Assembly (NCBI RefSeq): GCF_020379485.1
Contig: NC_063446.1
Coordinates: forward strand, 20,362,610-20,426,609
From: Brassica napus
Lineage: Eukaryota > Streptophyta > Magnoliopsida > Brassicales > Brassicaceae
Direction: 5' to 3'
DNA: 64,000 bases
How positions within the stretch are numbered: the stretch's first letter is position 1; every line of letters starts with the position of its first letter. Position numbers and translations under genes: made by a program. Shown here in pieces: positions 55,482 to 64,000 of the stretch. Under the pieces are notes generated by a model. That model saw only the letters and a list, made by a program, of their open reading frames with translations, was not told the origin of the DNA and did no database searches.

Positions 55482-56835
55482 TCTATCTTATTAAAGTAGA
55501 AATACCTTTAGTATTTGTTTGGAAACATGGATAGTAATAAAATAAATAAATATAATGTTGTTTGGAAACATGGATACCAGTAATTTAAGAAGAAGAAAAA
55601 AGTAGTGAGCTTATGCTATTAAAAAAATGGAAGTCCATTATATTAAAAAATTGGAAGTCTATTATATTAAAAAAATTGGAAGTCCATTACTTGATATACA
55701 TATTCAAATCAAAATAATAATTTAAAATTGATTTATATCAAAAATTCATTCAAAAATATACATATATTCAAAAATTGATTTTTACTAACATATTTTTCAA
55801 TAACCATTATAAAAATGTTTTCAATATATATAAGAAAAATACAACACAAAACCCAATTTCAAACACCAACTTAAATTATGGTTTTTATATTTCACATTGA
55901 AATTTAAAAATATAATATATGTGATTATTTATATGATTATACGTATAAAATATTATTAATTATAAGATTACTTATTTGATGGTACGTATAAAATACGATT
56001 AATTATATGATAACACATATTAATGGACTTATGTTATCAAGAAAAATTGAAAATTCATTATATTATGAAAACTATATATATGGGCCAACTTTAAAATATA
56101 CGAAAATGGCTGGTCCAATCTAATTACCTAAAAACATCTTTGTCTAAAATAATCATAAAACAAAATTTAAATTTTATATACATATTTCAAATTAAAATAT
56201 TAAATTAAAGATGATTTATATCAAAAATTGATTCAAAAATATAAATATATTCAAAAATTGATTTCACTAAAAAAAATTTTATAACCATTATATTTTTATA
56301 AATTATCTGTTTGTACTAGATTTAAAATATACGAAAATGACTCAATCTAATTACTTTTTTATGCACCTGGTTCAATCTAATTAATAAAAACATATTTTGT
56401 CTAAATTAATCATTAAACAAAATTCAAAACAAAAATTGATTCAAAAATATACTTGTATTCAGAAATTGACTTTTACTAATATATTTTCTAATAACCATTA
56501 TAAAATTGTTTTCAATATATATAAAAAATACAATACAAATGAACTAATAGATTGAGTAAACTTTCTTTCTAATTTTTTTAATGAACCACCGAAATAGAAT
56601 TATATATACAATATTATATATAGCTATAATATTTGGGTTACAATATCAAATAAACAATGAAACAAAAAAATTAATATACGAATGTATTAGTATTCTTTTA
56701 TTCGTACTACAAATACAATAATAGTCAAACAATAATATATAACGGGACCATAATTTTTAAAATTCAACAATTACCAATTAGTTATGAATTTATAATGTTT
56801 ACAAATTAAAGCAAACAGCACGGGTCAAGATCTAG
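55482..56835 (+). mobile_element. Helitron (non-autonomous), about 1.35 kb
   Basis: The 5' end is TCTATCTTATTAAAGTAGAA and the 3' end is GCACGGGTCAAGATCTAG (CTAG at 56832-56835), followed by T. A GGAAGTC(C/T)ATTATATTAAA unit is repeated three times near 55630-55690. AT-rich, non-coding. Confidence 0.65.
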
Positions 56836-56990
56836 TTTTAATTAAGGTAGAGAGGGGAGAAAAACTTTTTTTTTGGTTTACTCATTCATATTAAAAAAAC
56901 AAGATGAACCAACAATATTAAAAACGTATAAAACTTTTCATAATATGTAATTTATGTTAAATAATTTTAATATATATTTTTTTTTTGAAA
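56836..56990. other. Short AT-rich spacer
   Basis: Nothing recognised. It ends in a T-run at 56975-56985. Confidence 0.4.
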
Positions 56991-57131
56991 ATGCTGGTTT
57001 TGGTTGGTTTTTAGAGGACTACCTTGCTGCCACCGAGATCAGAGGTTCTGCGGCTCGTCCGGTTGTTGAATCTGCACTTACAGCAGAAGCGCTAGCCGTC
57101 AGTGAAGCTCTCAAAATATGGAAGAAGCTTG
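56991..57131 (+). pseudogene. LINE-type RNase H fragment
   Basis: 'GFGWFLEDYLAATEIRGSAA' followed by 'VVESALTAEALAVSEALKIW' matches the start of the RVT_3-type RNase H found in plant LINEs and related proteins (G-x-G-W, then the E-A-x-A-x-x-E-A-L helix). It runs, without a stop, into a piece of helicase sequence. Confidence 0.55.
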
Positions 57132-57151
57132 CAAAATATGGAAGAAGCTTG
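57112..57151 (+). repeat. 20-bp perfect tandem duplication at a gene-fragment junction
   Basis: CAAAATATGGAAGAAGCTTG occurs at 57112-57131 and 57132-57151. The first copy is read as the end of the RNase H piece and the second, in another frame, as the start of the helicase piece. Confidence 0.85.
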
Positions 57152-57737
57152 TCTGAGAGATTGGGTTTGCTTGGCCACAAATAGCATTTTCTTGATGTTC
57201 AATAACTTATGCATCACTCTATATTGTTAAAGAAAGTGTCTATCAAAAGCGGTTTCTTCAAAGAAACATGTTTGATTCTTTCTCGTTTATCAACGTGGGA
57301 ATTGGGAAAAAATAGTTTGGTGACGGCAATATATCACTGACCTCTCAAGTATACTGTACATAGCATTTACAAAGTAGTTGGTGGTTTTGAGTGTAGTCAA
57401 AGTGAGACGAAAGACAAAGATGAGTCTTGGGGTTATTTCACCTTATAAAGGTCAAATTAGAGCACCCCAAGAGAGGATCCATGACAAGTAAAATTCTGCA
57501 TCAGATCAGCTTTTCACTTTGAATGTTGGGTCTGTTGATGGGTTCCAACGAGGAGAAGAAGACGTTATCATCATATCGACCGTAATAAGTAACGGTAATG
57601 GACAAAGAGGGTTTCTCAGCAGTAACCGTCAAAGAGCCAACGTAGCATTTACTCGTGCTAGGCACTGTTTATGGGTGATTGGCAATGAGACAACTCTGGC
57701 TTTGAGTGGTTCGATACCTAAGTCTTTATTTTTCTAG
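57132..57737 (+). pseudogene. SEN1-like helicase (AAA_12) fragment
   Basis: Pieces in order: 'GRSLSERLGLLGHK', 'FLDVQ*LMHHSI' (the degenerate QYRMHPSI motif), 'SVYQKRFLQRNMFDSFSFIN', 'LGVISPYKGQIRAPQERI', '[20 protein letters not shown]' and '[20 protein letters not shown]'. These are the C-terminal motifs of plant SEN1/UPF1-family superfamily-1 helicases. The last 72 residues are open, but upstream stops and frameshifts and loss of the Walker A half make it non-functional. Confidence 0.8.
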
Positions 57738-58179
57738 CAATTTCGTAGAAATTAAACTTTTCTTGGACCATCAATTCGTGGAATGATCGGGCCACGTTTC
57801 GAGCCGGATTAATGGGTCAGGGTGTCGACCTTATCTGACACCATTATAAATTTTCTGGGTTTTCAACTTAAAACCAAATAGCAATAAGTAGAGTTGCGCA
57901 AATCTCTTATATATTACTCAAGTCTTTTACATATTATTTCCAATGTGGGATCTTTTCTCCAACATACTCGAAAAGACTTGGATGTTTCTATTATGCTGTT
58001 ATTGATGATGACAAAAATTTAGGAAATGCCATGAATCTTTGCTCAAGGTCGACATGTCTATTCAAAGTTTTCAATCTCTTTCAAAATTTCTGGATCTCAT
58101 TCTTGCTAAACAGTTAATGTCTTTGAGCAAGATCAATGTCGCAAGCCACGTTATAGATTATTGAAAGATTTAAATCACC
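57738..58179. other. Unassigned, with LTR-like sequence
   Basis: 57830-57965 (GACACCATTATAAA, CAATAAGTAGAGTTGCGC, CTTATATATTACTCAAGTC, CAATGTGGGATC) resembles a dispersed Brassicaceae LTR or promoter-like repeat. No ends were defined. Confidence 0.3.
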
Positions 58180-58345
58180 AAGTACAAATCTTATATAAAC
58201 CTTTATAAACTTATTTAAACCCTTTATAAACTTATAAACCCTTATAAATTCTATATAAAATCTTTATAAACACATGTAAGTGATTTTGTAAAATCTTTAT
58301 AAATTTTTATAAACCATTATAAATATTTTAAACATTTTGTGATGA
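58180..58345. repeat. TTATAAA-rich degenerate tandem repeat, block 1
   Basis: CTTTATAAAC/CTTATAAAC words recur about every 11-22 bases. Confidence 0.7.
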
Positions 58346-58395
58346 CTTGAAAAAAAAACTTATGGGAGCTACAAAGCAGTTTCAATATGTTCTTA

Positions 58396-58884
58396 CTGTG
58401 AGATCAGAGGTTAGATTTGTACCTGAGCTTCTTCTTTTGGAGATGAAGTGTTTAAATGTTTTAGGAATTAGGATAGTTAGAGGTGATCTTTCGGTAATGT
58501 GGATGGGGGAGATTAGCTAATATACAAGAAGAGATTATAGCTGTTTGCAAAGTTGCTAGTGTACGTGATTTTGGCGACTCAGGTTATTTGAATTGCTTGT
58601 CAATGGTCTTCCAGCTCGAGCTGAGATCACATATGCTGCAAATGGCGGAAGGTCAAAAATATTTCACCAAAAGTAAACATGATCCTGCTAAACATTTCTT
58701 TGTCTGACTATGAAGTTTGAATATTTTTGCAGGGCAAGCTGTGTGATGTTGAACAAAGGCAAGCATATAGTTGAAGTTGTTTCGATGTTGGACACTATCC
58801 TTCAATACCAAGCTTATCTATAAGAAACCAGACTCTAAGAAACTACACTACTGATGATGCTGATCACTGGAAAGAGAATTTGTA
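58396..58884 (+). pseudogene. Pyruvate kinase gene fragment with intron
   Basis: 'RSEVRFVPELLLLEMKCLNV', 'IVRGDLSV', then (one frame lower) 'NIQEEIIAVCKVASV', 'LLVNGLPARAEITYAANGG', an intron of about 85 bp (ending TTTTTGCAG at 58732), then '[25 protein letters not shown]' match the central and C-terminal barrel region of plant pyruvate kinases, including the ARGDLAVE substrate loop (here VRGDLSV). Frameshifts and stops are present, and no N- or C-terminal part remains. The retained intron shows it came from genomic DNA, not from an mRNA. Confidence 0.8.
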
Positions 58885-59029
58885 GTTTGCTTGGTCCCTC
58901 CATAAACTGGGTGTGTCCGGTCTAGTATTTTGTGCATACACCCAAAACATCAAGTATTTTGTAACAGAGAGAGTATTTATAAGAGGTTTATATATACTTT
59001 CTAAGAGGTATATATATATCATTTATAAG

Positions 59030-59570
59030 TGTTTACATTATTAATAAAAATTCATAAACCATTTTAAATCATTTATAAGAGTTTATAAATTATTTATAAG
59101 GGTTAATTGAATTGTTTATAAGATATTACAAATCATTTGTAATGGTTTATAAATGATCTATAATGATTCATAGATCATTCATAAGATGTTTATGTATCAC
59201 TTTAAGGGTTTATAAATAGTTTATATAGTGTTATAAACACTTTATATAATTTTATAAATGATTTATAAAACCTTATAAATGATTTATAAAACCTTATAAA
59301 TGATTTATAAAACTTATAAATGATTTATAAACAATTACAATTGATTTAGAAAAAATATAATGATGTTGGAATCATGATAACTTTCACTCCAATGGTTTTT
59401 AGTAAGAAAATACATGTTTATAAGATTTTATAAAACATATGCTAACTTTATAAAATCAATAACTTACAAAATAATTTATAAAAGTTTTTATAAATATTTG
59501 ATGTGAAAGTGATAAGAATTTATAAATCTATATATAAGCATTATAAACTAATTATAAATGTTAATCAATC
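59030..59570. repeat. TTATAAA-rich degenerate tandem repeat, block 2
   Basis: TTTATAAATGATTTATAAAA-like units. A stretch at 59240-59330 has a nearly regular period of about 22 bp (AACCTTATAAATGATTTATA, repeated). It resembles block 1 on the other side of the pyruvate kinase fragment. Confidence 0.8.
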
Positions 59571-59635
59571 AGTTATAAGAATATCTTAAAGCTTATGATT
59601 TATATATCCACTCATGATTTTTAAACAGTTATAAT

Positions 59636-59720
59636 CTCTCTCTCTCCCTCTCTCTCTCTCTCCCTCCCTCCCCTCCCCCTCCCCCTCTCCCTTTCCCTCT
59701 CCCTCCCCATCCCCATCCCT
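59636..59720. repeat. CT/CCCTC low-complexity tract
   Basis: A pure pyrimidine run of (CT)n and CCCTC(C) units on the plus strand, about 80 bp. Confidence 0.9.
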
Positions 59721-60030
59721 GATAGAGGGCGGAAGCTGCGTAGTGCTGAGTTCAAAGGTTTGAACTCGAGACGGTTTCTTGTAGCCGAAGGTAGCTCGAA
59801 AACAAGATGGATATGGCGCGAATACTCTTCGCAGTGCCTTTTGCAAAGCTCTTAAAACCTAAAAACTTATAACTTCTTATTAATCAATTATGTCTTACAA
59901 AGCTGGATCACGATCTCTATTTATAACAACTATAAAAGCAAAAACCTAAAGGGATCGGGAAACCCTTAATTATTAGGAAAATATACGAAAAAGGAAATAA
60001 AACCGACAATAGAGGAATAAGGAAATAATC
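59721..60030 (-). mobile_element. Candidate 3' LTR or 3' UTR of the gypsy element
   Basis: Minus strand, downstream of the integrase stop. It has a TATA-like TATAAATAG (59925-59917) and a leader-like stretch. A clear polypurine tract and TG...CA ends were not found, so the LTR limits are undefined. Confidence 0.35.
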
Positions 60031-60879
60031 TTAATTAGTTGTGGAGTTGGAATCGTCGAGAGTCCTAGTTGCAGCTGCATCAGGTCTCCCCGGGTGAGAA
60101 GGATTCGACCACGAATCCGGATCATCGTTGTTGCCATGATAAGGGAAGAGATGCTTGACATTAAACACATCTGAAGTTCGAAGAGTAGGGGGAAGCCGAA
60201 CTCGATAAGCATTTGGGTTGATCATCTCAATAACCTCCACCGGCCCTATCTTGCGGGACTTAAGTTTGTTATAGTCTCCAGCCGGAAGCCGATCTTTAGT
60301 CAAGACGACCCAAACAGAATCTCCAGGCGCGAAGATCAACTCTCGTCGCTTTCTGTCAGCAGCCGCTTTGTATTTAGAAGCAGAGGTGGTCAAGTTATTA
60401 GTTGCCATTTGATGAATGGCTTGAATACCGGAAACGAAATCCAAGGCTTCTCCATGAACTCGCGTCTTATCAGGTAAGGTAGTGAGGTCGAGAGGTCCGC
60501 GCGGGAGGATGCCATACACCACCTGAAAAGGACAAAAACCCAAACTCCGGTTCAAAGCCCTGTTGTGCGCAAACTCGGCCTGTCCGAGTTTAGTATCCCA
60601 CAGTTTAATATTGTCGCCCACGAGACAGCGAAAAAGATTTCCTAATGATCGATTAGTAACTTCAGTTTGGCCATCCATCTGAGGATGATACGCAGTACTC
60701 ATATCCAAGCTAGTACCCAAAAGTTTCCATAAAGAACGCCAGAAGTGACTCAGGAACCGTGTATCTTGATTCGAAACTATGGAAGTCGGGAGGCCATGTA
60801 AACGGTAGATTTCTCGAAAGAAAAGCACGGCGACATTAACCGCATATGTGGTCTTCTTGCACGGAATGAAATGAGCCAT
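60031..60879 (-). pseudogene. Gypsy integrase C-terminal part
   Basis: 282 aa in the frame after the one-base deletion. It contains the integrase core after the first Asp: 'LPTSIVSNQDTRFLSHFW', where the family has S-D-x-D, so the catalytic Asp is Asn here. Then comes 'YHPQMDGQTEVTNRSLG' with the catalytic Glu, and the C-terminal 'KLKSRKIGPVEVIE', 'NAYRVRLPPTLRTSDVFNVK' region common in plant gypsy integrases. The original protein continued from the next feature without a break. Confidence 0.85.
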
Positions 60880-60881
60880 TT

Positions 60882-63044
60882 AGAGAATCGATCCACGACG
60901 ACGAAGATGGAGTCGTGGCCCCTTTGAGTTCGTGGCAGACCCAGAACAAAATCCATACTGATATCCGTCCAAGGCTGGGTGGGAATCGGCAACGGCAGAT
61001 ATAAGCCTGCGTTGGAAGCTTTACCTTTGGCAAGTTGACAAATCGTGCATCGTTCCGTAAACCTTTCAATATCACGTCGCATAGATGGCCATAAATAAGA
61101 CGTAGTTGCGAGCTGGAGCATCCTGTCACGACCTATGTGACCTTCATTATGCAGCTCTTGGATGATCTTCAGCCGTAAGCTGCTCTCGGGGACGCAAAGT
61201 CGCAGACCTTTGAAGAGGAACCCATCCTGTAGCGTGTAGTCCGTCGAGATGCCGGCTGTGGCGTCGTCAAACAAACGCTTAAAGAAGCTATCTTGTGCAT
61301 ATAGATCGGCCAAGGAAGAAAAACCCGGAACCGTAGCGTGGATTGTTGTGAGAAGGCTGTGTCTGCGGCTCAAAGCATCAGCCACACGGTTCGTCTTGCC
61401 AGACTGATGGCGAATGGAGAACGTGAATTGTTGTAAGTAGGCGATCCAAGATGCATGGCGTGAGGATACCTTTGCCTGACTATCAAGATGACGTAAGGCA
61501 TCATGATCCGTAAATAGAATAAAATTGCGGTGGACAAGGTAGTGACGCCAATGCTTGATCGCCTGAACAATTGCATAAAATTCCACGTCGTATGTACTAT
61601 AACGAGAATGTGCTCCTGCCAGTTTCTCGCTGTAGAACGCAATCGGACGTCCTTGTTGGCTAAGCACAGCCCCAATACCGAGCTTCAAGGCATCACTATG
61701 AAGCTCAAAGGTTGTTGAGAAGTCCGGTGGGATGAGAATTGGTGCGGTCGTGAGTTTGGTCTTGATGAGTTCGAACGCTGCCGTTGCCTCGGGGGTCCAA
61801 AGAAACTTACCCTCCTTCATGCAACTTGTTATTGGTGCCATGATGGAGCTAAAGTGATTCACAAACCGTCGATAAAACGAGGCAAGCCCATGAAAACTCC
61901 GGACTGCAGAAACCGTCGTGGGGATAGGCCAGGAACGGACAGCTTCTACTTTCGCCTGATCCATTGATAGGCCATCGGCAGAGACCACGTACCCCAAGAA
62001 AAGGACTTTTGACACACCGAATTCACACTTTTGCTGAGCGCCAAATAACTTCTCCCTGCGTAAAACTTGTAATACTTCGCGAATATGGGCAACATGCTCG
62101 GTGATGCTGGAGCTAAAGATCAATATGTCATCAAAATAGACGACAACAAATTTACCAATGAAAGGCCGCAGCGCCTGTTTCATAATGCGCATGAAAGTGC
62201 TAGGAGCATTTGACAAACCGAACGGCATTACTAGCCACTCGAACAATCCTTCACGCGTTTTAAAAGCTGTCTTCCATTCATCCCCGGGTCTGATCCGTAT
62301 TTGATGGTAACCGCTCTTGAGATCAATCTTAGAAAATAGTGAAGCACGACCAATTTGATCCAACAAGTCATCAAGATGGGGAATAGGGAAGCGATATCGC
62401 ACCGTAATTTTATTGATGGCTCGGCTGTCCACACACATACGCCATGTACCATCTTTCTTTGGGATGAGAAGTGCCGGTACAGCGCATGGCGACATGCTTT
62501 CGCGGATATGGTCTTTGCGGAGGAGGTCTTCGACTTGTCGCCGGGGCTCCTCGTGTTCGTCGGGGCTCATACGGTAATGTGGACGGTTAGGTAAGGTAGC
62601 TCCCAGAACGAGGTCGATATGGTGTTGTATGTCTCGTAGTGGGGGTAAGCCCGTCGGGATATCTTTTGGAAAGACATCCCGAAATTCTTCCAGAACTGTG
62701 ATGATATCTGGATGAATTGTTGGAGAATGAAGGTGAGTCATAGGCGCCTGTATTAATGCAAACATACGACCCTCTGTTTCCAATTCAGATCGTAATGTCT
62801 CATAAGAACAGATCAATGATACCTGCTTGGACGGAGGCGTAGGAACGACCGGAGATGTAGGGATTGGTAGCATCGGTTCTTTTGATGGAAGAAGTAATAT
62901 CTTATGTGTGTCCCATGTGAACTGATAGGTATTATCGATACCATAATGAATGATATTTCGATCGTATTCCCATGGACATCCCAACAGGAGGTGGCTTATG
63001 TCCATTGCTGCAGTATCACAATAGATCCGATCTTTGTAATATGG
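60882..63044 (-). pseudogene. Gypsy RT, RNase H and integrase N-terminal part
   Basis: Reverse transcriptase with 'FSKIDLKSGYHQIRI' and 'VVYFDDILIFS' (YFDD active site). RNase H with 'ELHSDALKLGIGAVLSQ', 'YDVEFYAIVQAIKHWRHYL' and 'TDHDALRHL'. Integrase zinc finger 'LHNEGHIGRDRML' to 'CTICQLAKG', and the first core Asp in 'DISMDFVLGLPRT'. The frame is open for over 700 residues, then leaves the true frame at 'DRFSK' because one A is missing (60879-60881). A recognised ATG at 63005 is internal. The original frame runs back through the TGA into gag-protease. Confidence 0.9.
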
Positions 63045-64000
63045 TCATATCGAAAACGATACTAGGGCCCGCAGGGTGATCCTCACCGTGGTATTCTCAT
63101 GAAGCCATCCTAGAGAATAGGGTGCCGGGTGTGTTTCCCGAGCGATGCCTAGTTTATCGACTGCGTATTCCGAAATAACATTTTTGCTACTTCCCGAATC
63201 AATCACAAAGCTGCAAACTCGATCCTTGATGGTGCAAGTGGAGCGAAAGATGTTCGTACGGAGCCACTTTTCATCATGTTTGCGTGGTGTAAGGCACGTC
63301 CGACGAAGTACAAGTACGTGTCCAGTATCACCGGTGGTGGGAAGGACGATATCACTGTCTTGGTCGTCTTCTTCTTGGGAGTCGTGGACTTCTGGTTCGT
63401 CGAGTGTTTCGTCGAGCAGGAGTCCATGACGGTTAGCATGCGGACAAGCGGTCTGTCGGTGTCCTTGTTCCCTGCAGGAATAGCAACGGAGGGCATTGGG
63501 TCGCGCAGACCGCCGCACTGTCTGCTCGTCCTGGGCGACTGGTTTGGTTGCAGACGATGCAGTCTCCACGTTTTCTTTTGTCGCTGATGTACTGCTACCT
63601 GCTTGATCCTGTGGTCGTGACCGAGTGGCCGATTGAGACCAAGACGACGATCGCGATTGCTGCTCAAACGACGCCGCACGCCTATGAGCTTCACCAATTG
63701 TCGCAGGATCAAATTGTGTCAAGGCTGTTTGTAGTTGCGGTCGGAGACCACCAATGAAGCGGGACACCAGTTGAACTTGACTATCATTTATTTCGTTACG
63801 CGTTAGTAACAAAGAGAATTCTTCAGCGTATTCATCAACACTACGATTTCCCTGGCGAAGGTTTTGTAAGCGTGTATACGTGGTTCTCTCGTAGTTGCGT
63901 GGGAGGAAAGTTTGTCTTAGATGTTTCATAAGTTTCTCCCATGACTGGATAGGTGCTTTGCCCGTGCGAGAGCGTGTTGATTTTAGTTGCTTCCACCATG
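63045..64000 (-). pseudogene. Gypsy gag and aspartic protease (partial)
   Basis: The frame is open to the window edge, with the gag-typical 'PIQSWEKLMKHLRQTFLP' and 'YTRLQNLRQGNRSVDEYAEEF', a Ser/Arg-rich linker, the zinc knuckle 'CYSCREQGHRQTACP' (CX2CX4HX4C) and the protease motif 'FVIDSGSSKNVIS' (D-S-G). It ends at TGA 63047-63045, just where the same frame continues for pol, so the stop is a nonsense change and not a natural gene end. Confidence 0.85.

Larger units (their letters stand above)
60031..64000 (-). mobile_element. Ty3/gypsy retrotransposon, defective, 5' end outside the window
   Basis: gag, protease, RT, RNase H and integrase follow in this order on the minus strand, i.e. Ty3/gypsy order. 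All lie in one original frame, with three lesions: an in-frame TGA at 63047-63045, a one-base loss in the A-run at 60881-60879, and a missing catalytic Asp in integrase. The 5' LTR, primer-binding site and start of gag lie beyond 64000. Confidence 0.9.

Noticed and set aside
63145..63757. Plus-strand ORFs across the gypsy gag region
   Set aside because: Antisense shadows of gag, which has clear motifs on the minus strand.

Overview
The window is nuclear DNA of a Brassicaceae plant, most likely Brassica or a close relative. Genes carry GT-AG introns, intergenic DNA is very AT-rich, and almost every large plant transposon class is present: Ty1/copia, Ty3/gypsy, LINE, SINE, Helitron, hAT and Mutator-like. 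The order UPL5, a small acidic-protein gene, an L7Ae/SNU13 gene and the TFIIF alpha (RAP74) gene matches, from memory, Arabidopsis chromosome 4 around At4g12570-At4g12610. In Arabidopsis these genes are tightly packed. Here they are spread over 34 kb by transposons, and the EMC3-like gene I would expect between them (At4g12590) is not seen.

Intact-looking genes are: UPL5 (17342-20132, +, 3 exons, 880 aa); a small acidic-protein gene (20553-21054, -, 2 exons, 83 aa); a PMEI/invertase-inhibitor-like gene (39640-40188, +); SNU13/L7Ae (46723-47540, +, 2 exons, 128 aa); TFIIF alpha (48815-51520, +, 9 coding exons, 540 aa); and a single-exon B3-like gene (54965-55360, +). A pectinesterase gene (31590-32951, +) is broken by one extra base. 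SNU13 (spliceosome and snoRNP core) and TFIIF alpha (Pol II initiation and elongation) are housekeeping genes. UPL5 is an E3 ligase. The PME and PMEI genes belong to cell-wall pectin metabolism.

Layout: 1-2.2 kb, Mutator-like relics. 4.6-5.5 kb, two LINE 3' ends in a row. 7.6-16.9 kb, a Helitron field with a head-to-tail array, plus the tail of a hAT transposase gene. 17-21 kb, UPL5 and its neighbour. 22-28.5 kb, two non-autonomous hAT elements around a copia relic with a 223-bp LTR. 31-33 kb, pectinesterase pseudogene. 33.8-35.5 kb, Athila/Tat-type LTR-like relic. 36.5-39.6 kb, unrecognised insert, Helitron ends, 60-bp minisatellite and a SINE just upstream of the PMEI-like gene. 43.6-46.2 kb, copia relic, 561-bp LTR and a third hAT MITE. 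46.7-51.5 kb, SNU13 and TFIIF alpha. 52.5-55.4 kb, a 390-bp tandem duplication and the B3 gene. 55.5-56.8 kb, Helitron. 57-59 kb, pieces of a LINE RNase H, a SEN1-like helicase and a pyruvate kinase next to TTATAAA-rich repeats. 60-64 kb, a Ty3/gypsy element on the minus strand with three disabling lesions, running off the window edge.

The most unusual pattern is a set of at least 13 tiny insertions (11-35 bp, mostly a T-run, a short core and an A-run). Each is flanked by a 9-20 bp direct duplication, and three have an unoccupied paralogous site inside this same window.
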